Shown here: positions 11,913-24,232 of the stretch, piece after piece
Numbering within the stretch: the first letter of the stretch is position 1
Layout: each line of letters begins with the position of its first letter
Origin: Haematobia irritans
Lineage: Eukaryota > Arthropoda > Insecta > Diptera > Muscidae
Reading direction: 5' to 3'
DNA: 64,000 nucleotides
Assembly: GCF_050003625.1 (NCBI RefSeq)
Contig: NC_134401.1
Span: 93,350,852-93,414,851 of the forward strand
Position numbers and translations under genes: made by a program
Notes under the pieces: model-generated
Told to the model about the DNA's origin: nothing
Database searches by the model: none
What the model saw: the letters and a program-made list of their open reading frames with translations, nothing else

Positions 11913-13405
11913 ATTTATTTATTTGTTTTTTATAATATTTTCAATGTGAATAGGTATCATCGTTTTCACAAAGCTTTAACAAATATTTTTGTTTATATAA
12001 AAAAAAAACAAAAAAAAAACAACACAACTTTTTTAATTTTTTAAAAATGAAATTCAATGTGAATTTTTGCACGCAAAATACACACTTGACCATACGCACG
12101 CCATTGTGGTTTACCAAAAACACCAAACATATGGTGAACCTATATGTGGTTTAAGAAAAATTCTATGCCATGTATATAAATTGGAAATACATATAGGCGA
12201 TAAAACACGATACAAAGCATATCATAATGTTTAACTGTCGATTTTGTGATCGTTTTCTTTTCAGTTTTTTGTTTGCAATTGAAATATGTACATATTTTCA
12301 AAAAAAAAAAAAATATTTTTATAGTTATATTTTATAAATGTTGGGATGTGTGTTTGCTTTTAAAAATATTCCTGCACGCAAATATTCATACTATATAAGC
12401 AGGCGTATGTGTGTGTGTGCTACCACTTCCGTTTCCGTGTTTAACTATACACATGAAAACACACACACACGCACATAAACAGCTATGTAAACACATGACC
12501 CATAGATCTAAGAGGGAAACCACGCAAAATAACATAACGCACAGACACTGCGTTGCGGTCAAATGAACTTTGAATTGTTATCAATACATACGGCATTAGC
12601 CTGGCGGTCTGACTGTCAGACAGTACATATAGTTTTATTCCCAGTTTTATTTATTTATAAAGTTAGTTCTTCATAACTGAATATCTCCCAAGGGAGGGTA
12701 ATGATGGTTGTGGTTAAAATTCAATGAAAATTTCAAGCAAACGTATTTTTTTTTTTTTTTGTTTAAAAAAAAAAACACAAATATTTTTTCGTGTAATTTT
12801 TTCCCTTGTGTTAACATAATATTTCTATAACACTCACTATATAATTGTATTACGTTAAATGTTTATTTGAGTACCGATGGAAAACTGATTGAATCCCTTA
12901 AGGATTTTTTTGAAAGCTTTTTTTATCAATGCGCCGGTAGGTGGTAACTTTTGAATTCATTTAAAGTGATATTAGTTTTTGATAAATAAAATGAAATGAG
13001 GGGTTTTATCGGGGTCTTTTAAAATATAACTGTGGAATCAAAGGTGTAGAATAAATTATTGATTTAAAAGCCAGGATATGTTATCTACAGTTTAGGGTAA
13101 AAATTATACCATATTAAGGACAAATTTCTTTTATATACAAATATTTTATATGACATATTTTATTTGATATGCAGATCGGCTATAATGTCCTGTTTCTGTA
13201 TATCGAACCAAAGCTTTCTTTTGTATTCCAAACCAAAGAAAATTGATTTTGATTAATCTATTTCGAAAGGCAAGTCACTTCATATTTGGCTGTCAAGGAA
13301 AAAATAAAAAAAAATTATTAAAATTCTCAAACAAATGAAACGATCTTTAGAAAGGAGGAGAAGCCAAATTGTTTCGAATTTGAGTGACTGAGTTTCTTTC
13401 GAATG
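11913..13405. other. Intronic DNA, no gene seen
   Basis: Mixed AT-rich sequence with poly-A/T runs and short GT/CA-type simple repeats around 12408-12475. No exon or element boundary recognised. Confidence 0.55.
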
Positions 13406-13645
13406 CACTGGAAAAAGCAAGACCGGTTCCAACGATTTTGTCTATACATGAATGATTTTGTTATTGATTCCGATCCAAAGAAGAGGATAATTGAAGCAAG
13501 GATACTTTTAAGACAGAATTCTCTTTTAAATTTGAATTTCGTATATTTGATTGTAGGAAACAAATTTTAATTCATTCGTTTTTGTCAGCTTTTTTCTTTA
13601 TTTGCTATTAAAGTCCTTTAAAAACATGTTAACGAAAACTTAAAT
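13406..13645 (+). mobile_element. TIR element family B, 5' fragment
   Basis: From CACTGGAAAAAGCAAGACCG onward this segment parallels the first ~235 bases of the family-B element at 17065-17708, with shared blocks GGTTCCAACGATTTTGTCT, ATTGATTCCGATCCAAAGAA, GATACTTTTAAGACA and AAAGTCCTTTAAAAACA. The right end is not recognisable, so it is a fragment or strongly diverged copy. Confidence 0.65.
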
Positions 13646-14039
13646 GTCCAAATTCAAAAGCAAAAGCAAAATTTCAATAAATTTATTTTAACAACGCATT
13701 ATGGAAAAAATTGAATATAATTTATTTAATTTTTTTCACGATATTCCCATAAAACATTTAACTTTTCATTTATTATTTTGGTTAGTCAGCGAAAGGTTTT
13801 TGTAAACTTAACGAATATAAAAGTGTTTCCTAACATCAAGGATCATTTTCATTACTTTATAATTTTCTTTTGTAAAAGTAGGCTAGAAGTTTTCTTTAGT
13901 TTTTTGCATATGAAGGTTTGTGTATAGGTCGCATTTTTATCCGATCTTAATCAATTTAAGTTTTTTTTTTTTAAATTTTCAATTAACAAAAATTGTTTCA
14001 AATATATTTTTTAATTAAAATAAAAATCAATAACAATAA
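13646..14039. other. Intronic AT-rich DNA
   Basis: About 400 bases of AT-rich sequence between a family-B fragment and a Helentron-like element. Nothing recognisable. Confidence 0.5.
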
Positions 14040-15705
14040 CAACACGTATATACGGCCGTAAGTTCGGCCAGGCCGAATCTTATGTACCCTCCACCATGGA
14101 TTGCGTAGGAACTTCTACTAAAGGCTGTCATCCACAATCGAATTACTTGGGTTGCGATAACACTTGCCGATGGCAAGGTATCGTAAAACTTTTTAACACT
14201 GTCTTCTAAATTGTAAGTTAGCCCATACGGGGTATATATTAAACAAAAAAGGCCGATTAAATACGTATATAATATAGTTTGACAAAATTTTCTATAGAAA
14301 TGAAAACTTGACAAAATTTTCTATAGAAATAAAAATTTGACAAAATTTTCTATAGAAATAAAAATTTGACAAAATTTTCTATAGAAATAAAATGTTGACA
14401 AAATTTTCTATGGAAGTAAAATGTTGACAAAATTTTGTATAGAAATAAAATGTTGACAAAATTTTCTACAGAAATAAATTTTTTACAAAATTTTCTATAA
14501 AAATAAAATTTTGACAAAACTTTCTATGGAAATAAAATTTTGACAAACATTTCTATAGAAATAAACGTTTGACAAAACTTTCTATAGAAATGAAATTTTG
14601 ACACAACTTTCTATAGTAATAAAATTTGACAAAATTTTCTATGGAAATAAAGTTTTGGTAGATTATTTTTGGCGATATGGACCAATTTTTGTGTAATAAG
14701 TCATCGGCTATATATAACTAAAGACCGATATTGACCAATTTTTACATGGCTGTTAGAGGCCATATATTGACAAAATGTACCAAATTTCAACCGCATCGGA
14801 TGACTTTTGCTATATATAATCATGGACCGATATGGACCAATTTTTGCATGGTTGTTAGATACCATATACTAACACCATGTACCAAATTTCAACTGGATCG
14901 GATGAATTTCGCTCCTCCAAGAGGCTCCTGAGGTCAAATCTGGGGATCGGTTTATATGGGAGCTATATATAATTATGAACCGATATGGACCAATTTTTGC
15001 ATGGTTGTTAGAGGCCGTATACTAACATCAGGTACCAAATTTCAACAGGATCGGATGATTTTTGCCCCTCCAAGAGGCTCCGGAGGTCAAATCTGGGGAT
15101 CGGTTTATATGGGGGCTATATATAATTATGGACCGATATGGACCAATTTTTGCATGGTTGTTAGAGACCGTATACTAACATCAGGTACCACATTTCAACC
15201 GGATCGGATGAATTTTTCCCCTCCAAGAGGCTCCGGAGGTCAAATCTTGGCGATCGGTTTATATGGGGGCTATATATAATTATGGACCGATATGGACCAA
15301 TTTTTGCATGGTTGTTAGAGACCGTATACTAAGACCACGTACCAAATTTCAACCGGATCGGGTGAATTTTGCTGCTCCGGGAGGCTCCCCAAGCCAAATT
15401 TGGGGATCGGTTTATATGGGGGCTATACGTCAACGTGGTCCGATATGGCCCATTTTCAATACCATCCGACCTACATCAATAACAACTACTTGTGCCAAGT
15501 TTCAAGTCGATAGCTTGTTTCGTTCGGAAGTTAGCGTGATTTCCACAGACGGACGGACAGCCGGACAGACGGACAGACGGACGGACGGACGGACGGACGG
15601 ACATGCTTAGATCGACTCAGAATTTCACCACGACCCAGAATATATATACTTTATGGGGTCTTAGAGCAATATTTCGATGTGTTACAAACGGAATGACAAA
15701 GTTAA
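14040..15705 (-). mobile_element. DINE-1/Helentron-like element, family 1
   Basis: Read on the minus strand, this element ends (at 14040) in the family-1 3' terminus, with the hairpin TTCGGCCTGGCCGAA (as GGCCAGGCC near 14064) and the block CTCCACCATGGATTGCGTA. Moving right come 29-bp units (14277-14655), ~153-bp tandem units (about 14690-15470, with GGATCGGTTTATATGGG and ATGGACCGATATGGACCAAT), a GGAC tract (15549-15602) and the conserved block CAGAATATATATACTTTATG. The terminal TATACCC hairpin is missing because the tRNA-containing element at 15706-16345 adjoins it. The ORFs here are translations of 153-bp units. Confidence 0.85.
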
Positions 15706-16345
15706 TATTTTTTTTTTTTTAGTTCTTAGCATCTTTTTCTGTAATACCAACAATGTAGAAGAAATTATTCGGTTTTATAAATTTTTTAAATTTTGCCTTT
15801 CGCCTGGACGGAGAATCGAACCGCGGATCATGCAATTTGTAAGCCAACACACTATCCACTGGGCTATGTAGCTGTCATTGTTATCAATAGACAATTATCA
15901 TATAAGTAATATTTATATAGCATAGCTTGCGGCGCCCACGAGCCGATTAAACAAACTTTATCTAACAGAAACATACATTTAGGTGGGCACCGTGAAGCAG
16001 TGGTTGCTAAGTCCCCCTTGCATGTCAAAAGTCATGGGTTCGATCCCAGCTTCGACCGAACACCAAAAATTTTTTTTTTTACATATATACCAGATATGTT
16101 CGGAAGATTCCGAAAAGATGTTCAACATTACATACTATATTAAATTTTTACTATGAACTTAAAGTCAGAAACGAACAGTGCTTGATATAAACGAAATGGA
16201 CTGTGTTGTTGGTTCAAAAATATTTTTTTATTGAAAAAATAAAAATTTGTAACAAACATTTTTTTGGTGATAAAAGTTTAACATTTTCGTAGAAATTCAA
16301 AAAACTCTAACAAAATATAAACATTTTCGGTACACGATTTCGACC
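15706..16345 (-). mobile_element. Composite repeat with two divergent tRNA-like promoters
   Basis: This is the inverse of the 24233-24900 portion of the better-bounded copy at 24233-25139. It carries two tRNA-like segments pointing away from each other. The first is on the minus strand at about 15806-15870, with an A-box-like TAGCCCAGTGG and B-box-like GGTTCGATTCT. The second is on the plus strand at 15981-16062, with B box GGTTCGATCCC followed by GCTTCGACCGAACACC. The remaining flank (to about 16345) matches the other copy's poly-A-rich arm. Neither tRNA-like part folds convincingly as a functional tRNA, so I treat them as pol III promoter relics. Confidence 0.7.
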
Positions 16346-16959
16346 CAACTGGGTACTAAAACCAATTGTATTTTGTTTTACTTCATGGACATCCCTGTCG
16401 AAAAAGTAGTGAAGATGTTCTTTTTCGATCCGGAAGTGGTGCAAAATTGGCCCAGGAGCGATGACATTAACATGGGCTTGTCTTGAAACAAAAAACAAAA
16501 AAAAAAAAAAAAAAAAAAACAAGTAAAAATTAACCATTAAATACGAAACATGAAAGTTATAAAAAATAAAATTAAAAGAACTTCCTGTAGGTAAAATAAA
16601 GAACATCTTTTGTAGGGAATTTTTGGAAGTGCTTTTAATGTTGTGCCTTTAGAACAACTTCCAATTTTGTTTTTGGTGGGACTATTATGTTTTAGCTAAA
16701 ATTTCTCAAAAAGGAAAATGTCCTTGACTTTAATAATTTGTTTGTTTTGTACGCTAATTAAATGCACTAAAATGGGGAGAAATATTATTCACAAACCTTA
16801 GAAACTCTAGTTAAGAATTAACTTACACCCAGAGAAGGAATATGATCACCTCAAACATGTTTCAAGAGCACCATGTTACTTTTTCACAGCGTCAAACATA
16901 ACATGCTTTCCGAAATCAGATACACAATTTCCGAGAAAAGAACAGGGTTTCGACAAACA
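16346..16959. other. Intronic DNA, no gene seen
   Basis: About 600 bases with a long A run at 16488-16520. A segment at about 16340-16490 has higher complexity but I recognise nothing in it. Confidence 0.5.
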
Positions 16960-17850
16960 TCCCAGCAGTAAGAGTTTAGTTGCGCTTTTTGGTATACAAT
17001 AAAGTAGGCAGTGCATCCACACTTCATGAATCGGTGGCAATAACGTAAACGAGTAATCTAACTGCACTGAAAAAAAGCATACCCGGTTCCAAAGATTTTG
17101 TCTTTACTTTATAAAATTTGGTATTGATTCCGAGCCAAAGAAGCGGATAATACAACTAAGGATACTTTTAAGACACAATTCTCTTTTAAAATCGGGTTTT
17201 ATGTACTTGCTTCTAGGAAGCAAATTTTAATTTTTCGCTTTTTTAGCTTTTTTTCTTCATATGCTATCAAAGTCCTTTAAAAACAAGTTAACGACGACTT
17301 TATTTTTCAAATTAAGACTCGACTTCTAGTAGAAATTATGCTGTGTTTCAAGTATAAAACGTCTTTAAAATAAAGTGTTGAAAAACATGTCCTATATTTG
17401 CTTTGTAGTCAAGATGCAAAAAGACAACAAATTTTAAGACAATTTCATTAAATTTAAAGATTTTTTCTAAATTATTAAAGTCAAGTTGACCTTAGCCCAA
17501 ACATTTTTTTCTTTCATGTTATGATATCCATTTTTAAATCAAATCACTTAATTATAAGGACAATACGACTTCATTGAAAAGTTTATCGACCTTTGGTCAA
17601 GGAAAAACACTTTATACTAGAGAAATGCGTCTTCTATGCTAAGCCAAATTTGCATTCGTATTTTAATGACATGAAATCTTTGACCTCACGACAATATTTT
17701 TTTCAGTGTAGTTTATGATCATTCGTTTACGTTATTGCAACCAGTTCATGCAGTATAGATGCATGAAAGGTAGTGCTGTTTTCCTGCACGCCAACAATGC
17801 TATACTCAAGATTATATATCACTTCTGAGCAATATTTCTATTAAAATGAG
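16960..17850 (+). mobile_element. TIR element family C, interrupted copy
   Basis: The left part (CCCAGCAGTAAGAGTTTAGT to GAGTAATCTAACT) and the right part (GTTTATGATCATTCG to AAAATGAGC) together match the uninterrupted family-C copy at 25676-26072. They are split by a 644-bp family-B element at 17065-17708. The left terminus is shortened relative to 25676 and the right terminus is not recognisable. Confidence 0.75.
17065..17708 (+). mobile_element. TIR element family B inserted in family C
   Basis: The element begins CACTGAAAAAAAGCATACCC and ends GACAATATTTTTTTCAGTG, giving an inverted CACTGAAAAAAA terminus. It is followed by TA (17709-17710) and preceded by TG. The uninterrupted sister sequence at about 25788-25800 reads AACTAGTTTATG, so the target was a TA and the left copy has since mutated. 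Internal sequence is non-coding. TA duplication and short TIRs fit a Tc1/mariner-type MITE. Confidence 0.8.
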
Positions 17851-18408
17851 CCAATACTTTTTTTTTGGAATAAATAATTTAGTCTAATTTTTATTATAAT
17901 TTTTAAAATTAAGAAATTATTTTAAAAAATTTTCAAAAAAAAAAAAAATTCCCAGCCCAATGAAATTTTCCTTATCGCAAGCCTGTCTCAAAAATTCCTC
18001 GAACTAAACGTAAATATAAAATCCAACGACCTTACAGATAAATTCGTAGCAAACCTAAGTAAAAGGAAATATTCTTATATTATTTTAAAAGTTTTACAAA
18101 TAATCTACGACTTGGTTAATATAATTATAATTTGGTGTCATTCGATTATGCCAAATTATAGTGGTAGCCTTTTATTTTAGCAATTACGAAATAATCTCTT
18201 ATCAATGAATAAAACACTCAGAAATGTCACCATCCAAAACTGAGATTGAACTCGTATTGCATCACTATGGTGCTCCATATAATACAATAAATAATATATC
18301 ATATTTATAATATAGAAATTTTTTTGTTAAAATATTGAATTTACATTTCTATACCCTTATTTGCTATAATATTTTCTTAATATAACGATTTAATTTTTCT
18401 CTTTCTAG
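17851..18408. other. 3' end of upstream Dll intron
   Basis: AT-rich intronic sequence ending in a strong acceptor: a pyrimidine-rich run TTTTTCTCTTTCTAG at 18394-18408. No further repeat recognised. Confidence 0.7.
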
Positions 18409-18584
18409 TTACGGTGGCATTCGTGGCGGTTATCAACATTTTGCACCACAAGGTGGTCAAGATTCCGGTTTTCCCAGTCCACGTAGTGCTTTAGGTTATC
18501 CATTCCCGCCCATGCATCAAAATTCATATTCAGGCTATCACCTAGGAAGCTATGCGCCGCCCTGCAATAGTCCACCAAAGGATG
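18409..18584 (+). CDS. Dll: Distal-less internal coding exon (N-terminal region)
   Basis: This exon encodes part of the N-terminal, non-DNA-binding region of Distal-less, the homeodomain transcription factor that specifies distal appendages in insects. It follows a pyrimidine-rich acceptor (TTTCTAG, ending 18408) and precedes a consensus donor (GTGAGT at 18585). The first base completes a codon begun upstream; 58 full codons follow, then one base of a split codon (phase 2 in, phase 1 out). Recognisable blocks are YGGIRGGYQHFAPQGGQ, DSGFPSPRSALGYPFPP and MHQNSYSGYHLGSYAPP, ending PKD. From memory these closely match Drosophila Dll from about residue 45, with small differences (GG for ST after GIR; N for A before SPPKD). 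The start-codon exon is not in the window, so the upstream intron exceeds 18.4 kb. Confidence 0.97.
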
Positions 18585-20747
18585 GTGAGTGTTAATAATT
18601 TAAGCAAAAAATAAAAGTAAAGGGTCAAAAATTCTATGCAGGTTAAAGAAGCTCTAGACAAATGTTTCTCTTTTAGTTCAAAGAAGTTCAACTAAATATA
18701 AAATTCTATACTATAGTTTAAGATTTTTTTTTGATTAATAGTTCATTGCATTTTTTTTAATTTCATTCGCAAAAACAAATCGCTATAACAAACATAAACA
18801 TCATTATAACACTATATATAATATTATGGTTAATTTTTATTCAACTTACCAGAAAAATGTAGTCATTAACGTTTTCGTTTTTTTTTTATCTAAACTCTTG
18901 TCTACTTTGTAGTTGATCACTTTTTGGTATGGGTTTCCTGTTATTGCCTTGTCTTTGCATGGTGATTTATCAATACTTATTATGAATTTGACAGTTTTTT
19001 TGTATCATATATATAAAAAAACGTAGCTAATACATCCAGTGTACAACTGCTGACCATTCAGTCTGAATGATGGTTTAGCCTTACTGCTCAATAGATTTAG
19101 TCTGGCCTATAGCAGACATAGTAGACGCTTGTTTTATGAGCCAAAAACCTAAGATTATTATCATGGAATTGAGGAAAAAGGACATTTATATGACATTAAT
19201 ACATGGCTAAGCACTTCAAATGGAATAGCCACTCTTGAGCAAAAAAAGTGATTGATTACTATGGAAGATATGACATTTTATTTTTGTGTTTGTTGTTTTT
19301 TTTATTATATTTCAAAAATATTAACAAGATATGGGGGGGTTTCATATATAATGCATTTGTTTTTTTTTAAACATGTGTATTTTTTTGTGAAATTCCAAGT
19401 TTTCTCTTAGTTTTCGTTTTGAGAAAATGCTTTGTAAATTTCTTTCTTTGTTGTGAAAGATCTTATTTTGTCTCTTACATGTCGACATAAACTTTTCGTG
19501 GTTCTTTTTGATCATAATACATTCACATCACCCTCATATTTGTAGTTACTTGAAGAACTGAGATTGATGATATACTAGATCTCATTGTTGGGATAAACAG
19601 GGATGCCCATCAAGAGATTGTTAAGGTGAAATTTGGAATTTACAAAAAAATATTGGAATTAATTGTAATTGTTTTTTAAATTTAATTTTCTTCCACTATA
19701 ATAAATTATAAAATTTTCAGTATTTCTAAATCAACATCTTTATATTGGCATCCCTAATAAATCTCTTGATAACATATATCATCTTAATTTTACATCGTTG
19801 TTGTTGTTGCTTCATGCTGCCTTATTGTCTTCAATGAAAGTGGTTTGTATGATCTTTGCGATTCCCTCTGCCATAAACCCTGTGATCTCTAGACTGCTTG
19901 TGAATTTGCATTACACTCAAAGAAAAAAACTCAATGATCTTCATCGTTGACACCAAGTAAAATTTAGCAGTCCATTAAAAACGAAAACAACAGCTCCTAC
20001 TACACTTGAGCTGATCACAAATCAACATGAAACCACTTAAGATCCCTCCAAAATCATACAGTCTATGTCAGTTTCATCAACAGTGTCAGCGTTAGCATCA
20101 TCGTCATTTTCAGCATGTGCGTCTTTATTCAACTAAACAGCATTGTGGTCATAATACTTCGTCATCGAAAGTCAAAGGTGTTGATGCTGGTTTCAGAAGA
20201 TCTTTCAGCTCCAACCAAATTTGAGAACAATAGATGTGGGGTATTTCGTTTGAGAATATTTCTCTAAGGGAATTATACGGATAATGCGTTTTGAAAACTT
20301 TTTCAGCTTATTCAAGCAAACATTTTCAAAAGTTATACAGAAGGAAATCACAATAGAGATACAAAACATCAAGTGTTTTTTTTTATTTGATTTAAGATAT
20401 TCAAATGATTCAACGTTAAAGGGTATACAAATGGAATGATAGGGATTTGATAAAGGCAAGTTGCTTTCAAATTGGAAAAAGATAAAATAAACAAAAGAAA
20501 AATTTAATTTGAAGACTTATATAATTTATATAATTCACTGATTCAATTAATTATTCCATCTAAACTTTGTTTAGAACCAACAACAGGAAGTCTATTGCCG
20601 AACCTTTTTGCAAGCTCAAATCAATCAAATAGGAGCCACCGTATGGAATAAATATCATGCCTTCCTGGCATGATATCATTCGACTGAAAGGCCTGAATGC
20701 GTCAGACAACGCAAAATACCGACGTACTGCAATCTTTGTTTTCTTCA

Positions 20748-21160
20748 ATTGGACAACATATGGCGTCTCGATATGTTTATTAGGATAATCTAAATTCTCT
20801 AGTCCGAAGCCTAGAGGTCTGGAACGAGGACCAGATACATTTCGGAGATCTAAACATTTCTACGAATAGATAGAAAATGGCCGAGAGCACAGGAGTTGGG
20901 AATTGGAGGGTCCTTTAAGATGGATGACGAATGCAGTATCTTTCTGTCAGTTGACAACATATAAGAACTGACTATATGACGTCCCGACATGTTTATGAGC
21001 ATAATCTATATTGGATTGTCGCAAACATAGAGGACAGGGACGAGAACACGATTTCGGAGGTCTGAACATCTGGATTAAAAATTGTGACAGTGGTATTTAC
21101 TGCAAATAGTTGGGAATTGGAGAATAGCTTAAGTTAGACGATGAATGCAGCATCTTTCAG
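20748..21160 (+). repeat. Diverged tandem duplication, ~200-bp unit
   Basis: Two adjacent segments (about 20748-20944 and 20945-21160) share an ordered series of blocks: TTG-GACAACATAT, GTC-CGA-ATGTTTAT, GAGGTCTGGAACGAGGAC versus GAGGACAGGGACGAGAAC, TTTCGGAG-TCT-AACAT, GTTGGGAATTGGAG, and GACGAATGCAGTATCTTTC versus GACGATGAATGCAGCATCTTTC. Divergence is high, so the duplication is old. Function unknown. Confidence 0.6.
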
Positions 21161-22251
21161 ATATTACAAGAGCTGCAGAACTTTTATCGTTGAGTCCGCT
21201 ATTTAGGTGCGATATCAGCATTTTCAGCAAAATTTTCTCAATTTTATTTTCATGGCAAATGTTCTTCAATTCCAGCATTCGTTTTGGATAGAACCTATTG
21301 ACAAACACTTCTTATACACATTAGCAAATTTTTTGTTCCTGTTACTGAGGTTTGTTTGTTTGTGGTTATTGTTAATTTGAAGTGTGATTTATTATGAAGT
21401 ATAGTGGTTATTTTGTCCTCTTCATGTTCTCATTGTTGTTGTTGCAGTCATCATCAATGTTTTATGTCTGTATGATTGTGGCAAAATTCACACTTGTCTA
21501 GAGCTCTTATAATGAAAAATTATCAATGGCACTTTAACACAAGACCACAACAGAAATAACCCACAGAAATGAGGATGCTGATGCTGCTGCTTCTACTGAT
21601 GACGATGATGATGAAGAGATGAATCAAAACGATGTCTTTGGAAATTTTTAAGGTATATTTTGAATAAAGGCTAGACTTTAAATGGTGAATACAAAAAAAG
21701 ATGCTTCCTCATGGTGTTGAACCAAAAATAAAAACAACGACACCATAAAAACCTACATAAGAGGACTTTTTGTTTTCGGTATTTTGTTTTATTACTTTCG
21801 AATGACTTCAACAACAACAACAACAAGGCATATGAAAGCCCATCGATTCATTCATTCATTGATCTTTTAATTTGAAAATACTATGGTCTTATAATTGGTC
21901 ATTTCATTTAACAGCAGGGGTAGATTGTTAAGCAAACACTGATTATTGTTGATGATGACAACTCCCTGCTGTGTCAAGGTTCGTAGTTCAATGGATTGGT
22001 GGTGATACGTCAACCCTTTTCTGTATACAAAGCTACAAATCCATATTGACTTTTACAGAACAGAAATATTATCGTTTATGAATTGCTACTGGCTAATATA
22101 TTATATTATTTTTATATCTGAAGTTTATTTGTATTTTGTATAGTTTGCAAAGTAGCTTATTGTTATCACGAGATGTTTGTTCATAAAAAATTTTAAAAAA
22201 TGTGATTAGTTAAATTTATTTACTTTACCACCCACATCTAGTTGATTTATT

Positions 22252-22340
22252 GAAGAGAGAAGTTCACCAATGTGGTATCACAATGGACTGAAGAGTCTAA
22301 GTGAACCTGATACATCGGGCTGCCACATAAACTAACCTAT
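22252..22340 (+). mobile_element. 5'-truncated SINE 3' end
   Basis: About 88 bases match the 3' end of the SINE at 23132-23482, from GAGAGAAGTTCACCAATGTG to the TAACCTA tail. Imperfect 10-bp flanking repeats, TTGATTTATT (22242-22251) and TTGACTTATT (22341-22350), are consistent with a target-site duplication. Confidence 0.8.
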
Positions 22341-23131
22341 TTGACTTATTACGAATTCTTTTATAATAAAAGGACAAATGTATGTCAATATTCTCTAAAC
22401 TTCAAATGTAAATGTCTCTTTCATTTTCACATATTGTGACAATTATCCAACGTCTCATTCAAACTTTAAATACTGTGAAATCAGTTCAAATATTGTCAAT
22501 AGAATGGACATTTTTTTTATTAGTGATAAAAAAATAGTACAAATAATTTCTACTTTTTTTGAATTGCTCAAGGTTAAACGTTTTTGTTTTTTATTTTTTT
22601 CTGTTGTGAATTTTTGAACAATTGTATCCGAAGGGGGCTTCACATTGCCATTTATGAAGATGTGTCCCATCTGAATTCGCTCATGCGGAAACATAGACAA
22701 TAAATTTAGAATGTGTGTGTGTGTGTGTCTGTTTTGTTTCTGTTTGTCAAAACGCAGTTACAGTCACTATTTGAAACGTTTAATTATGTCATCGGATGAT
22801 TGAAGTGATAGATAAAAATTTCAAAAAAACAAGCAATGAAACTTAATTCAAGTTAAAAGCGAAATTTAAAAAAAAGAGCAAACAAAATCTATTGAGGTTA
22901 TACTGAGAGAATCCCTTAAAATAATCCTAGTAATCGTTTTATCACAAAGATGCTTTAATGCTTGACTAAAACCAATTGATAATAATTATATCAATTCATT
23001 TTAATACAACTAAATTCGTAGCACAATTTTAATTATTTATTAATTAAATTATTAATTTACATATACATAGATCTGATACTGGATATTCTGACATAGTGAT
23101 ATTATTTTATTTTTGATTCAAATCGATATGT

Positions 23132-23482
23132 CTGGGCCACCGTGGTGCAATGGTTAGCATGCCCGCCTTGCATACACAAGGTCGTGAGTTCGATTCCTGC
23201 TTCGACCGAACACCAAAAAGTATTTCAGCGGTGGATTATCCTACCTCAGTAATACTGGTGACATTTCTGAGGGTTTCAAAACTTCTCTAAGTGGTTTTAC
23301 TGCAATGTGGAATGCCGTTCGGACTCGGCTATAAAAAGGAGGTCCCGTGTCATTGAGATTACCATGGAATCGGGCAGCACTCAGTGATAAGAGAGAAGTT
23401 CACCAATGTGGTATCACAATGGACTGAATAGTCTAAGTGAGCCTGATACATCGGGCTGCCACCTAACCTAATCTAACCTATA
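23132..23482 (+). mobile_element. Full-length tRNA-headed SINE
   Basis: About 350 bp with an internal pol III promoter. The A-box-like TGGTGCAATGG is at 23142-23152 and the B-box-like GTTCGATTCC at 23188-23197. They sit in a tRNA-like head starting GGGCCACCGTGGTGCAATGG. The non-tRNA body runs to ATCGGGCTGCCACC and the tail is a short (CCTAA)n-like run, CCTAACCTAATCTAACCTA. The shorter copies at 847, 1753, 22252 and 57689 all share this 3' end, which supports LINE-assisted mobilisation. I do not recall a published family name. Confidence 0.85.
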
Positions 23483-24232
23483 TCTGAAATGCTTTCGATA
23501 CCATGAAATAAAGAACAGGTATTGTACAGTAGGCGCAGTTACACTGTTGGAAATTCCGGCAAAGTAGTTTCATTACACCCTCCACCATAGGACTTTGTCA
23601 TTCCGTTTGTAACACATCGAAATATTGCTCTAAGACCCAATAAAGTATATATATTCTGGGACGTGGTGAAATTCTGAGTCGATCTTAGCATGTCCGTCCG
23701 TCCGTCTGTTGAATTCACGCTAACTTCCGAACGAAACAAGCTATCGACTTGAAATTTGGCACAAGTAGTTGTTATTGATGTAGGTCAGATCGTATCGAAA
23801 ATGGGCCATATCGGTCAACTTTTACGTATAGCCCCCATATAAACGGACCCCCAGATTTACCTTGCAGAGCCCCTAAGTGTAGCATATTTCATCCGAACTG
23901 GCTGAAATTTGGTACATGGTGTTAGTATATGGTCTCTAACAACAATGCCAGAATTGGTCCATATCGGACAATAATTATATATAGCCCCCATATAAGCCGA
24001 TCCCCAGATTTGGCTTGCGGATCCCCTAAGAGAAGCAAATTTCATCCGATCCGGCTGAAATTTGGTACGTGGTGTTACTATATGGTCTCTAACAACCATG
24101 CCAGAATTGGTCCATATCGGACAATAAATTTATATAGTCCCCATATAAACCTATCCCAGATTTGACTTCCGGAGCTTCTTAGAGGAGCAAAATTCATCCG
24201 ATGCGGTTGAAACTTAGTACGCGGTGTAAGTA

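Noticed and set aside
15806..16062. Two tRNA genes
   Set aside because: A- and B-box-like sequences are present but the segments lack a believable cloverleaf and recur as parts of repeats at 24545-24806 and 43453; they are SINE-type relics.
23463..23482. Telomere-like CCTAA repeats
   Set aside because: The short CCTAA runs are always the tail of the SINE 3' end, so they are SINE tails, not interstitial telomere sequence.
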